A program made the position numbers and the translations under genes. The notes below the pieces were generated by a model that had not been told where the DNA came from, did no database searches, and was given only the letters and a program-made list of their open reading frames with translations. Positions 19,737-31,666 of a stretch of 64,000 bases of DNA are shown in pieces. Every line of letters starts with the position of its first letter. The stretch's first letter is position 1. Source of the stretch: Adiantum capillus-veneris (taxonomy: Eukaryota; Streptophyta; Polypodiopsida; Polypodiales; Pteridaceae); assembly GCA_014529385.2 (NCBI GenBank), contig CM043944.1, forward strand, positions 89,845,384-89,909,383, in the 5' to 3' direction.

Positions 19737-20560
19737 ATGGCTGGATCACAGGACACTGCTCTTTACAATATCAAGAAGCTGGATGGAACCAATTTCCCAT
19801 TGTGGAAGAAGCAGATTTGACACATGTTGGTACAAAAGAAGCAGATAAAACCTATAAAGCTCAAGGGGATAAAACCAGAAGATATGGACGAAGATGAATG
19901 GAGCGAAATGGATGAATTAGCACTTTCTACCATTATGCTGACTTTGGCAGAAAGCGTTTACTTCAATGTAGCAGACGAGATGTCGGCTTATCAAGCATGG
20001 TTAAAGCTGAGTGATCTAGCTTTATGAGAAGCAGAGTGCAGCTTCACAGGTATACTGGCTTAAGAAGCTTGTTGACTTGAAGATGAAAGAAGGGACACCT
20101 ATGTCCAATCATCTGAATGAATTCAACACAATCTATAGTCAGTTGTCAGCTCAAGGTGTCAAGTTTGATGAACCTGTTAGAGCTATGTTCCTATTGATCA
20201 CATTGCTGGAAAGTTGGGACACTTTTCGCACAGCTTTGAGTAATTGTGCACCTCCAGATGGTTTGAACATAGCAGGTGTAGAAGGAAGTCTGCTTACTGA
20301 AGAAACCAATAGAAAGACAATGGACAAAGGCAAAGGAACAGCCTTAGTTGTCAGGGGAAGGACCAAAGAAAAGTACAAAGGTGGAAAGAGGAATCAGTCT
20401 CGTAGCAAGTCCCGCAGTGCTAAAGGCAAGAGTGACATAGAATGCTACCATTGTGGCACGAAGGGTCACATGAAAAGAGACTACAGAGAATGGAGAGCAA
20501 AAAAAGTGAAAGAGAAAGGTGAAGACCATGGTGAGAAGAACAAGTCCTCAGTGAAGATTC
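19737..20560 (+). pseudogene. Copia gag
   Basis: ATG at 19737 (MAGSQDTALYNIKKLDGTNF PLW, typical copia gag start). A TGA at 19818-19820 probably replaces CGA. The capsid-like block (QAWLKLSDL) is followed by a one-base frameshift at about 20015-20025; reading resumes with KLVDLKMKEGTPMSNHLNEF. The zinc knuckle CYHCGTKGHMKRDY at 20443-20484 has Tyr in place of the last Cys, so zinc binding is probably lost. Role in active relatives: virus-like particle formation. Confidence 0.9.
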
Positions 20561-21693
20561 AAGAAATAAATGTGACAAACACTGTTGCAAAGGATGACAG
20601 CCTAGTGTCAGGAGACATCTACTTCTTGAAGAATACAATGGACTCAGCTCTTCTTTCAGCATCTGATGGAAATGCACTGAGTGACTGGATTATAGACTCA
20701 GGGGCATCACTTCATGTGTCTCCAAAAAAGGAGTGGTTTACCTCTTATGTGACCACTAAAGATCATGTTCGGCTAGGCAATGGGCAGACATGTGAGATCT
20801 TAGGTGTTGGAGATGTTCAATTGAAGTTTCAGAATGGCTCTTCTTTCACGCTGAAGAATGTGAGACATGTTCCCGCAATTACAAAGAGCTTGATCAGCAC
20901 AGGTTTACTTGATGATGCTGGCTACGTCACCACTTTTGGACAGAACATGTGGAAGATATCCAAGGGTTCTATGACAGTAGCACATGGAGTAAAGTCTGGA
21001 GGACTTTACATGATTTATGTATCAAATGTCTCTAAAAATGTAATCAATGTAACCGAGCAGCCGAACGTTTCTTTGTGGCATAGCCGGTTAGGACATATGT
21101 CCAAGAAGGAAATGGAAATCTTGTCTCGTTCTGGTTATTTGCCTGGCTTTTCATTTAATGATTTTGAATTCTGTGAACAATGTCTGTATGGTAAGCAAAC
21201 ACAGCAGCCACATAAGCATAGAAGCAGTAGAAGAGATACACAGTTGGCACTTGTTGATAGTGATTTGTGTGGACCTATGCCTAACCTATCTCTAGGGGGA
21301 GCTTCTTACTTTATGACATTTATAGATGATTACTCGAGGAAAGTATGGGTTTACTTTCTCAAGCACAAGGATGAAGCGTTTAGTGTTTTCAAAACGTTTG
21401 TGACACTTGTGGAGAATCAGAGTGGCAAGAAGCTTAAATGCTTACGCACTGACAATGGTGGAGAGAATGTTTCAAAGGCTTTTCAGGACTTTTGTGAGTC
21501 AAAAGGTATAAAACGTGAACTTACTGCTCCTTACAATCCTCCTCAAAATGGTGTTGCTGAGAGGATGAATAGGACCATACAAGAGAAGGTCAGAAGTATG
21601 TTGTCTAATGCACAACTGCCAAATGGGTTTTGGGCTGAAGCTGTATCAACAGCTGTTCATCTTGTAAATAGATCTCCTAGTAGGGTTTTGTAG
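20561..21693 (+). pseudogene. Copia protease and integrase
   Basis: In frame with the gag C-terminus. Protease DWIIDSGASLHVSP with the D-S-G triad at 20695. Integrase zinc finger LWHSRLGHMSKKEM ... FCEQCLYGK (H2C2), then catalytic residues in DSDLCGP, RTDNGGENV and NGVAERMNRT (D, D, E all present). The frame is stopped by TAG at 21691-21693, after which the same frame continues, so a single nonsense change separates it from the RT part. Confidence 0.93.
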
Positions 21694-23714
21694 AAGGATT
21701 CAGTGCCAGAGATGGTATGGTCAGGTAAAATGCCCTCATACAAGCATCTCAGAGTCTTTGGCTGTGAGGCATATACTCACGTTCCAAAGGAATTTAGGAA
21801 CAAACTTGAGCCAAAGAGTAGAAAGTGCATCTTTCTAGGCTATGGTAATTCTGGTGAGATGGGGTACAAACTTTGGGATCCCGAATCCAGAAAGGTTGTC
21901 CGCAGCAATGATGTTCACTTTAATGAATCCAAATATCATTCTAAACCAGAGAGGGTTGAGGAGATTAGAAGAGTTGTCTTCCAAGAAGATGGACTTGCAC
22001 GTGCAAGACAAAATGTCAGGGCTCAAGAGGAGCAAGGACAGGATAGAGTGGAACCACAGGTTGTGGCTGAGCCTGAGCCACCTATTGTGCGTAGATCTGG
22101 ACGTATCACACGACCTCCTGATAGGTTTGTTCCATCTATGAACTATGTCACTGATTGCAATGAGCCTTCATGTTACAAGGAAGCAGTGCAAATGAAGGAC
22201 TCCGGGAATTGGCAATTGGCCATGCAGTAAGAGATGACAGCTCTGCATAAAAACCAGACATGGAAGCTAGTTAAATTACCACGGGGCAAAAAGGCTCTAC
22301 CTTGTAAATGGGTTTACAGGTATAAGATCACCGCTCATGATAGTCAGCCAAAGTACAAAGCAAGGCTTGTTGCCAAGGGCTTTAAGCAAGAACAAGGCAT
22401 TGACTTTGAGGAAGTCTTCTCTTCGGTGGTCAAGATGACTACATTGAGATGCTTTCTTGCATTGGTTGCCATATTAGATTTGGTGTTGCACCAAATGGAT
22501 GTCAAGACAGCGTTCTTGCATGGTGATTTAGATGTGGAAATTTACATGCAGCAGCCAGAAGGGTTTGTTGAGAAAGGCAAGGAAGATTGGGTATGCCAGT
22601 TGTTAAAGAGTCTTTATGGCTTAAAACAATCACCGAGGGCATGGTACCATAAATTCCACAAGTTTATGCTTTCTCAAGGCTACAAACGTAGTGAGTTTGA
22701 CCACTGTCTATATACAAAGAAGGCTAAGGATTCAGTTGGCTGATCCTTATTTTGTATGTGGATGACATGTTGATTGCTGGCAAGCACTTGGAAGAAATTT
22801 CAGCTTTGAAGTCAAAGATGGCAAAATCGTTTGACATGAAAGACATGGGTGAGGCAAGTCATATACTTGGTATGTGCATTGAGAGATACAGATCAAAGAA
22901 TTTGATTTGGTTATCTCAAACAGAGTATATTGACAAGGTTTTACAACGTTTCAATATGGAGAAGGGAAAGGCATTGAGTGTTCCATTGCCACCATATGTG
23001 AAACTTAGCAAGCAAGATTGTCCTGTGTCTGAGGAAGAACAGGCTGAAATGGATAAGATTCCATATGCGTCTGCAGTGGGTAGTTTGATGTATGCAATGA
23101 TTGCTACTCGCCCAGACATTGCATTTGCAGTGGGAGTAGTAAGTCGATACATGTCAAACCCAGGCAAGAAACATTGGGAGGCAGTGAAAGGAATATTGAG
23201 ATACCTGAAAGCTACAAAGAGTATGCGTATATGCTATGGGAGTCAGGAGCTAAGTGTAAAGGGTTTTACAGACTCAGATTATGCAGGTGACTTAGACAAC
23301 CGAAGGTCTATGTCAGGGTATGTCTTTACATTGGCTGGTGGAGCAGTATCATGGCGTTCTAGATTACAAGATTGTGTTACTCAGTCTACTACAGAGGCTG
23401 AATATGTTGCAGCATCAGAGGTATGCAAAGAATCAATTTGGCTTAATCGACTAGTAACAGATTTGGGAATCAAAGAAGAGATGCCTCTGTTATATTGTGA
23501 TAGTCAAAGTGTTATACAATTGGCTCGCAATCCAGTTTATCACTCAAAGACAAAGCATGTGGATGTGAAGTATCATTTCATCAGGGAAATGCTTGAGGAT
23601 AAGCAACTTCAGCTTGTCAAAGTTCACACCACAGAAAATCCTGCTGATCTACTTACAAAAGGACTTCCCTCAGAGAGCTTTGAGCATTTTCGCAAGCAGT
23701 TAGGTGTAGGGTAG
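21694..23714 (+). pseudogene. Copia reverse transcriptase and RNase H
   Basis: Continues the integrase frame: SYKHLRVFGCEAYTHVPKE, a GKK-type linker, then stop TAA at 22228-22230. RT: LPCKWVYRYKI, ARLVAKGFKQEQGIDFEEVF, HQMDVKTAFLHGDL, YGLKQSPRAWY. A frameshift at 22735-22750 precedes the catalytic YVDD (22755-22766). The final frame is open to TAG/stop at 23714: HILGM, VGSLMYAMIATRPDIAFAVG, GFTDSDYAGD (RNase H Asp), STTEAEYVAAS, TKHVDVKYHFIREM, NPADLLTKGLPSESF. Only three lesions separate it from an open pol. Confidence 0.94.
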
Positions 23715-23792
23715 TACATCACTTCTCTACATCTCTTGTATATTAGCTTGTATAGTAGCTTTTCTCACACTTAAAGTACCACATTGGACTTT

Positions 23793-23802
23793 AAGTGGGA
23801 GG
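23793..23802 (+). other. Copia polypurine tract
   Basis: AAGTGGGAGG just before LTR 3, the expected plus-strand primer position. Confidence 0.8.
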
Positions 23803-23803
23803 T

Positions 23804-23995
23804 TGTTGGGGTATAAAGCCCAATGTGGTCGCCCAGGTAAGTGGGCGGGCCGCCAGGTATGTACACATATTCTTTTGTAAAAACCTAATAAGAACTCACT
23901 ATGCTCTACACATTACAGTAGAGCGAGTTCACCATATCGTCGTGCTCTTCTTCTCGCACTCTCTCTCGCGTCGCACTTCCGCTCGTACTCCTTCA
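23804..23995 (+). mobile_element. Copia LTR 3 (right)
   Basis: 192 bp TGTTGGGG...CTCCTTCA, followed by target duplication atata. Confidence 0.95.
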
Positions 23996-24000
23996 ATATA

Positions 24001-24535
24001 TTAAAAAAAAATAAAAAAATAAAAAAATCTAAAGGCAAGACCGGGATCGGGAATATCTCCCAGACCCAAGCCGCCCAAGCTCACGCTCAGGCTTAGGCCT
24101 CAGTCATCCTTTAAAATTACTTATTTTAGCTTCACACGTAACTAAACATCAACTTTTTTGAGGACCAACGGAGCTTTAGGTGACCGAACGTTGTGCTGTA
24201 AAGCACACCGCGACCCTCTGAGTGATATACTCGTTTTGAGCTATCACACACTTTAATAAAAAAAATTGATCATTAAAAACATTAAAAACATAAAAAACAC
24301 GATTGAAAACGGACGCTTAAAAAAGTAAGCGGGTAACCTTCGAGGTTATTCACCGATGCTTGTAGGGTGCTAAAGGTACATGCATCTGCGCTGTGGTCGT
24401 GTGCTAGAGACAGAGCAACTAGAGAGAATTTTTACTGACGCGAGTTCTCAATATCCAAGGTAGTACAAACCAAGACCCGAACATAGTGGCTAGTGACTCT
24501 TCCTCTGACTACTACATCATGGAGGTTTCCCAATG
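24001..24535 (+). other. Gypsy leader, part 2
   Basis: Resumes the host gypsy leader after the nested element: A-rich start (TTAAAAAAAAATAAAAAAAT), then non-coding sequence to the first gag-like codons near 24535. Confidence 0.65.
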
Positions 24536-25307
24536 CCTAATCCCAATAGTCAAGCCAAGACATGCATGCCATGGGCCCACGGTCCAGGCCGAGCGTGCTT
24601 AGCCTCTTGAAGGAAACCTTTAGTAGAGCCACTCGCTCCGAACATGGAGCTAATGATGTAAATGAGGCGGGTGGGGAAGTAAATTCTCCATTCATGACCA
24701 ACGTAGACCCTATACCCTTAGAGAATGTGCACATGAATACTTCATTCACTGCACCTCCTGACTCTTTAGAGCTATTCCCCTCCGAGGTCATATTACCCGA
24801 TGGTAGAAGCCTTGCCAAAGCGCAAGAGGTTGAGTGATATATCATTGCGGGAAAAAGGAAGTTGAGAGCTTACGCAAGGTGGAGCAACGAAGAGAGTTAA
24901 AAGCGAAAGCCCCTATGTCAATATCCTTGCTAAGAGAGCAATCGAGTGCTCCTGATAGTAGCAACTGCTAAGGGCCAACCCCTAGAAAGCAACATTGCAT
25001 CTAGCTCAAAGGACACCCCTAACACCTCAATCCTAGATGGAGCGTTCTTAAATGAGAACTGGGAGTACGAACTACAAACGAAAACTCTAACCGACCTACA
25101 CACAGATCACACCTATCACGTGGGTTGGTTAGATGTCCTACAATCCACAATGGGCGCTACTAGTGTGGAGGATCAACAACAAAGAGTTTGTGAGGTCATC
25201 CATAGGGTCATTGAGTTAGAGAGACAGAACAAGGGGATCAACATGCCTTCAATGGGTCTCATGAGATTCTTGGATACACGAAAACTAAACAACCGACCTT
25301 ATCGCAA
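24535..25307 (+). pseudogene. Gypsy gag N-terminal region
   Basis: Two open blocks in different frames: HGANDVNEAGGEVNSPFM with PDSLELFPSEVILPDGRSL (24562-24837) and LNENWEYELQTKTLTDLHTD, VCEVIHRVIELERQNKGINM (24946-25326). No known domain recognised. Position directly before the Pro-rich gag segment suggests matrix-like N-terminus of gag. Broken by at least one stop and one frameshift. Confidence 0.6.
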
Positions 25308-26588
25308 ATGGAGACTCCCTCGGTAAGTCCGATGGATCCTCCATATGTTGTTTCGCCAGGGGTCTCAGTGCAATCTAAGCCCACAAGTGATAGCTTTACC
25401 TTTCCAAGTCTAGCTCATCTTTCCCTTGATGACACCACGGCTACCATGCCTACCCCAATGATAGGCATGCCGAGAAACACGCCATGGACCTCATTTGTTA
25501 GTAAAGCACTGCTACATGGTAGCTCAATGCCAACAACAGTACCTACAAGTGTGTACCAATCGTATGCACCTATGTGTCATAGCACTCATGTAGTCCCTAC
25601 TCCTCCCATGGTTTCAACTACCTATGCTCCACAACCACAACACCCAAGTTCTTATTTCCATGGGACCATACCGGCTAGCATTAGCATGTCACATCCGATG
25701 TCTGCTATGCCTAGGGCCACACATATGAACTTTGGGCCACCACATGGCACAACATCATACCCAACGTGGAACCCAAGAGCTTCCTATGCGCCAAGCCCAA
25801 TGCCAATACCTACTCCACATGTAGTCTCTGGAGCACCTCCACCCGCGGTTCCTGCTCACTTAGGTGACTTGGCAACATTTTCTCAAGATATTGGTCGATC
25901 TATTGCCGAGAATATGCATAACACGCCCGATAGAGAGCCTAGAAGTAAGGCATTACAAATAGCCAAGCTCACACAAAAATTTAGTGGAGACGGGGATGTG
26001 AGAAAGCATATCGAAGTGTTTGAACAAATATGCGATTATCTAGGAGAACACAATGACCTGTATAAGAGTAATGCTTTAAGCCTAACCTTAAGTGGGAAGG
26101 CAAGGGATTGGTATAGAACCCTAAGGGTGGAAGAAAAAACAAATTACCCTACTCTTAGGAGAGTGTTCTTGAAAGAATACATACGAGAGGTAGTGTTTTG
26201 GGGTGTAGCCTCTCAGCTCCAGAAAGCCCAACGAGAGGAAGGAGAGTCGGTGAGAGACTTTATTAGTCGCTTGAAGCATTTGAAGTCTCGTTGTAATCCA
26301 AATGAGCTCTTCAATAATAATCAACTGCTTGATAGATTCATTAGGGGATTACGACATGAGGATATCTACAATGGCCTAGTCATTAGAGGTATCACCACTT
26401 GGGAAGCAATCACCACCAATGCGATCCAATTGGAGGATAATTTAATGATTCAAGGAGAAAGAGTGTCTGTTGAGCCTAAATCTATTAGCTCGCAAGCATC
26501 AAGGCATCAGCCAATGACCCTAAAGCCTATTGCTAAGGAGCCAAAGATATCTGAGATGACTTTAGCAGATCTCACCAAGGATATTTAA
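25308..26588 (+). pseudogene. Gypsy gag capsid (non-autonomous family)
   Basis: 426 open codons. Residues 1-190 are Pro/Thr/Met-rich with repeated PTP/PHP motifs, low complexity. From about residue 215 comes the retrotransposon gag domain: FSGDGDVRKHIEVFEQICDY, LTLSGKARDWYRTL, LRRVFLKEYIREVV, REEGESVRDFISRLKHLKSR, LLDRFIRGLRHEDIYN. Ends at TAA 26586-26588, but the frame continues with ESLRDNRA, so the stop is a single lesion. A homologous fragment on the minus strand at 61371-62386 has no stop there. Confidence 0.85.
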
Positions 26589-27603
26589 GAGAGTCTTAGA
26601 GACAATCGTGCTTCGCAAAACAATCATATGTATCCAAGAAGGGAGCAACAATTGTGCTCAGTATGCTATGGACCGCATAGTACCAGTGAATGCCCTACTT
26701 TTAGAGTAAAATTCAATGGGAACTGCAATGCCTAGTGTGAAAAGTATGGTCATCAAGCTAAGGATTGCATAGTATTTAAGCGTGCGATGGCCAATAGACC
26801 AACCTTAGCATGGATAGACACACCTCGAGTGCCTGCATTGATGTCGGCCCCACCTCTTGAACAAAAAACACAACACATGGTCCCAAGGGCCCAAAATCTT
26901 GTTCAAAAAACACCCTTACCACCTCCAGTGCTAGGACCGCAACCACCACATCCGAGAATCACTTCTGTAAATCAAGTGGGTTGTGAGTCATCTATTGCTT
27001 GTTTGGAAGGCTGTGAGGAAGATATAGATCCTAATATTGCCTATGGGATGGATATGCTTGAAGAAATTCCACAATACTACATGGAGGACTATTGGGGACA
27101 AGTCAAACATGTATATCAAGTAGCTGCTCTTGAAGCAAGAGGTCAAAATATCAATTACACTGCTAAGAGACCACCTCTTCAATGCTATGAGTGTGGAGGC
27201 CTACATTGTGTAGCTGAGTGTCCTATTAGGATACAAAAGAACGCCACACTAATGCAAACCAATCAAGCGAGCACGTCTACAATGTCGATAATCATGTGTA
27301 ATCGATGTGGCATAGATCATTTGATTGCCCAATGTCCAAATAATCCAAATGCACCTAAGATCACGCCATTAAACTTGATTGAAGTTACCAAGGAGCCATC
27401 ACAAAGTACACCTGTGAAACCAGTAAACGTACTCCCACGATCGATGGTCCAAAAACAAAATTATATTCTTGAGGAAAGATACACTGCATCGATTGCCCAA
27501 TCTGAGAAGAAGAAGAAAACACGAAGGAAGAGATCGCAAAAAGCAGCGAAGTCAGACCCCAGTTCAAAGACCAACATAGGGACTGGTGACGACCCCCTAT
27601 AAA
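26589..27603 (+). pseudogene. Gypsy nucleocapsid with multiple zinc knuckles
   Basis: Same frame as gag. Knuckle 1 CSVCYGPHSTSEC (26655-26693, CX2CX3HX4C); knuckle 2 is damaged (NCNA, stop, CEKYGHQAKDC near 26740); then after about 140 residues knuckle 3 CYECGGLHCVAEC (27183-27221) and knuckle 4 CNRCGIDHLIAQC (27297-27335). Three of four have X3 instead of the usual X4 spacing before His. Ends in a Lys-rich tail KKKKTRRKRSQKAAK and TAA at 27601-27603. Likely RNA binding. Confidence 0.82.
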
Positions 27604-28660
27604 TGAACGACGCTGAAGAGGATTCTGATTCAGGTGAAACCATGGAGACCAAAATGACCACTAAGATAGAAACCAAAAAGGAAGATCTTCATGAGCCACA
27701 ATGGCAGGGATCCAAGAAGAAGATAGGAACTTTCCAAACCCTACAAAGGAGATCGAGTGAGTCAAGCAATTAAGGATTTTGGTAGAATATACCCAAAGGG
27801 ATCTAGAACCAGCATCTAGGCAGATCCAGATTATAGACACCGTGTTCCCTACACAACAACAACCTCACCAAGTCCATAGACCCTTAGCCATACCTAGTGT
27901 CATCCAAGAAGAAAGTGACTTAAAGTCATGGGAAAGTGGGTGTACTCACTTCTTGATGGAAAGAATGTTTACAGAGGGACTACCTGATCCTATCGAATAA
28001 ATGGAGATCCCATCTTCTCCACGTCAAGGGACTCAAGGCCAGAAGGTGCCGTTAAACATTGCCAAATTGATGGATTTCATGTCTTCAAAAGTTAGAACCA
28101 CCATCATGTCCAAACTATATAAAGACCCTGAGTTAGTCTCAGCTCTTCGAGCCTTCCTCAATGGAGAACTGAATTTTGGGCTACCACAATTTTCACAGAT
28201 GGATGGAGCTGGGGAGATGCCAATAGAGGAGGAACACTTAGATCCACAACCCAACCTAGATGAGAAACTTGTTATAGAAATACCTGTTAACAAGTTGGGA
28301 CAATACTTTGAGGGTGATGAATTCAATGCGACCATACCAATCACTACTAAGGGATTAACTATGAAGGGAATCCTTGATGGTGGCGCTAGGGTTAGCATTG
28401 TGACTAAAAATTGATGGGAAACTATGGGAAGACCTCACCGTGCGACCACAACCATATTAGTGAAGATGGCCAATGGGTCTATTGTTAAACCTATTGGGAT
28501 GCTAGAAGATCTCAAGATCTAGGTCTTTGGACATAAAATAAGAGTTACCTTCATTGTTATGGATTTCTCCAAGAACATTATGGCATCGGAGATGATCTTA
28601 AAAAACTATGTCTACTTGCAGTTCCAAGATTCTGTCATTCGAGTGGATCTTGTGAACTGG
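27604..28660 (+). pseudogene. Gypsy retropepsin region (non-autonomous family)
   Basis: Shared with the copy at 44.9 kb: DSGETMETKMTTK, IQIIDTVFPTQQQPHQVHRP, SVIQEESDLKSWESG, LLERMF/LMERMFTEGLPDPI, LNIAKLMDFMSSKVRTTIMS, then ATIPITTKGLTMKGILDGGA (28376: D-G-G-A in place of D-S/T-G-A) RVSIVTKN, and IRVTFIVMDFSKN as the second half. The glycine-for-serine change is also seen in the other copy and in the relic at 3 kb, so it may be normal for these families. Stops at 27998-28000 and near 28410, plus frameshifts, interrupt it. Confidence 0.72.
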
Positions 28661-28778
28661 TCGAGCACATCCTCTAGGAAACAGGTTTATAATTGATCAT
28701 AGATCTGACACCACAATTCACCCAGCCCCATTCCAGTATTGTTAGACGTGTAAAGCGGACACTGATGTTGGGGAAGAT

Positions 28779-29640
28779 TCTCCTTATATGGATGTACTAC
28801 CTGGGATGACTGAGTCGGATAATGTGGATTGGGTCCACCTAGCGGCAACCATAGACACTTGGGAAAACAGGGGGATAACCTGGGTAACACCTAAGGGGGA
28901 TGAAATGCCATCACTTGCACCCTTGAATATGCTACAAGCAATGCAGTTAGCTTCTGACAAGACTCATCCTAATATAACGAAGAAAACATACAAGTGGGTC
29001 CCTAAATCTTCTTTAGCGACCATGGCTGATGCTAAAAAACAAAAGCCTTGTAAGAAACGTACCACTCGCTCCAAGAAAAGTAAGATAATGTTGCGATGGA
29101 TTTCTAAACGACTATTGGAAGCCCAAGGCTACTATCAAGGAAATGATCAAATCTGGGTACCAAAACGTAGATTGTGTTCTTACTTGTCACCACACCCATG
29201 TGAGCCCAATACTGTAGCTCCAAAACGAATTGACTATTGTGAAAAGAAAACAAATCATATAATGGTACACACCCACTCCAAAGCTAGTTTGGGTACCGAA
29301 GAAAGAACCATTTGTTCCACCTAGCTCAGGAAGGGGGGAGTCCCATGAAGCTTCTAGCTCCTCATGTAATGCATCCATAGAGGTAAAAGCTTCTCCACAA
29401 TGTCCACCTACAATAGTGGACCTCCATAAAGCTACAAAGGAATCCACACCTCTCAGTGTTCAAGAATCACCTGATGAACCACTTCAAGTTCGATCCTAGG
29501 AGAGTACCTTACCACCCTTGCAACTCGATGAGGCACCTAAGGTAATAGAAAACTACTGGCAAAAATCCTCACCTATTACCAACTGGAACAATTGGTTTCA
29601 AAGGGTGACAAGCACATTTCAAATGGTATGATCTACCCAA
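28779..29640 (+). pseudogene. Unknown ORF downstream of protease
   Basis: Open from MDVLPGMTESDNVDWVHLAA to about 29324, continuing with lesions to about 29630. Features: WVTPKGDEMPSLAPLNMLQA, a basic stretch KKQKPCKKRTTRSKKSKIML, ISKRLLEAQGYYQGNDQIWV, LCSYLSPHPCEPN. No RT, RNase H, integrase or known env motif is recognised; no clear signal peptide or membrane segment. The same ORF stands at the same place in the copy at 46.2-46.8 kb, so it belongs to the element. Function unknown; a nucleic-acid-binding role would fit the basic patch but is only a guess. Confidence 0.6.
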
Positions 29641-31262
29641 GGAAGGGGAGAGTGTTTGCTTACAATCATCATTCACTCGCTCCCCTCTCAACCTTCCTCC
29701 TTGACCTCTCAATCTCCCAATCTTAGGGAATGTATATATAAAGCCTTATACTCACAAAAAACAAATAATAAAGAGCAAGAGTAATTAGCAAACAAGTATG
29801 CACAACAAAAGTCAAAACATTGATCCAGACCTACACATTCACATCTGGTATACTGAAACAGAAACCTATGTCATAAAACACCTTTGATCCTCATCACTCG
29901 AGTGATGGAGGGTAGATAGGATTAGTACAATAGGAGTGTTTCTGTTTTAGAGTTGATGATTAGCAAAGTTCCTTTTTTCCCACTGATGTGCCTCCTAGAG
30001 GTATTCTTTGTGTTTCCTAGTGTGTACAGGAACGTGTTGCTGTGGTTAGGATTTGGACCTTCATGGAATCTTTCTCTCATTCACACTTCAAATCAAGCGC
30101 AACCATCAACACAAACAGGTGTTTCTTGTCCATTAGCATTGCCCCTTATCTTTTTTGCATCCATGTTTGTCTGCTTTAATTGTGATTGGTAGCATAATAT
30201 TCAGTGCATTTGCTTAGTATCAAACATTAAATTCAATGTAAATTTTTGTCATAATCACTTGTCTAGGTTTAAAAATCAAGCAGTCCGACTAAGCTAGTTT
30301 GACCAAGCTAGGTGTTAGAGATCTTCTCTTAATACCATGGAGAATGCCTTCCTAATAATCAATGGTTACTTAGGTTCTTAATCTGATTTAGACAGCATTG
30401 TGTGAAACGTACTAGGGCTTTCTAGTGGGCTTAGTTCCTATTGACCTTTAGCTTAAGTATTATAAAGGGAGTTTACTAGTGTGATGAGCTTGGGGAGGGT
30501 AACAGTGTTATATGACCCCCCAAAGTTACAAAATTAAAATGTTGAAAACGAACAAACAAAAAATCAAAGTGCCACAATGTAAAATCTTAAGCTGGAAGAG
30601 AAACCTCGGCTTGATTTGGTACTCCACTCACATGTATCGCCTATGGTACTAGAGCCCTAGAGGTTCCTAGTGTGGGCGCTTTTCCTTGAAAAGCAAAAAA
30701 CCCAAGGCATACAAAATAAGCACACACATCAAAAGTAAATCAATGAGAAAAGACTTTTGAGGGGTCAAAGAAAAGGTAATCAGTCAGACGATGATTTCAT
30801 GAGAAATTCCTTTTATTGTAGCTTAACTACAAGGTCTTCTAGGTATAGCCTCTAGTCAGCCCTCGGACATGAAATACTTGGCTCTCGCGATTAAACAACT
30901 TAATTGACCAGAGAAAATTAATAAGCTTACCCATGGTATTAATAGTCGATCTTTAGTGCCTTTCGATCGTTAAATTAACAACTCCGAACTTGTTTAGTTT
31001 TTTACCTTTCCAAGTGTTTATGCGTTTGATTATATTGCAATTTAATGTTTATTGCTGACAAATGGTTATAAAATTTTATTACCAATCAAATTGTCTGCCT
31101 ACAACTGCATATGCTTTTTAATTGTTTATGAGAATGCAATTAACGTGCCAATGTTGTTTGATATTGCAGTGAGTGAAGAAGGCTAAGGACATTCATCTCA
31201 AATGCTCTTCCACCTCAATGAAAAGCTTCAACTCAATAGCTTCAGAGAACGGAATCTACATC
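29641..31262 (+). other. 3' untranslated region of the gypsy element
   Basis: About 1.6 kb without a coding pattern, alignable with 47.05-48.69 kb in the sister copy. Contains a short open block (FPLMCLLEVFFVFPSVYRNV, 29953-30192) that is also open in the sister copy (47407-47613); it is hydrophobic and could be a relic or chance. Confidence 0.6.
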
Positions 31263-31263
31263 A

Positions 31264-31275
31264 GGAAGGGGGGCA
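31264..31275 (+). other. Polypurine tract
   Basis: GGAAGGGGGGCA immediately before the 3' LTR; the sister copy has AAGAAGGGGTGCA at the same place. Confidence 0.85.
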
Positions 31276-31597
31276 TGTTAACCCTCACACACATTCCTAT
31301 CACCTACGATGCACGTTGTATTATTTATTTGGTAGAGTCAGGTACCGGGCTTGTTGGTCCAATAGGAAAAGGGTAAGAGTGATCACCGATGAGAGGCGCA
31401 CTCTAACTGGAACATTCAAGGGATTAGTTAGCTAAGCATGGGCGCCCAAGTGTGAATGGGATGAGCTCTTATAAAAGTCAACTAAACCTAAAATTCACTC
31501 ATTCTCTCATTTGTGCAATTGAAGAGTGCTCTTGCTCCATCTCCATCTTCTTCTTCTTCATCTCCTTGTGTGTGTGTGTGTGTGTGTGTGTGTATGC

Positions 31598-31666
<69 letters not shown>

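Larger units (their letters stand above)
18053..23995 (+). mobile_element. Nested Ty1/copia element with three LTRs
   Basis: LTRs at 18053-18244, 18459-18650 and 23804-23995, each 192 bp. The outer pair is flanked by the direct repeat atata (18048-18052, 23996-24000). PBS, leader, gag, protease, integrase, RT and RNase H follow in copia order. Coding is broken by stops and frameshifts but long blocks stay open (up to 538 residues), so the insertion is fairly young. Pol resembles plant Tnt1-type copia polyproteins; lineage assignment is tentative. Confidence 0.92.

Noticed and set aside
20151-20677. Minus-strand frames inside copia gag
   Set aside because: Antisense to a clear gag/nucleocapsid reading; no independent support.
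29462-29480. CTGATGA ribozyme-like string
   Set aside because: Lies inside the coding-like region of the gypsy element (SPDEPL); no ribozyme helices around it.
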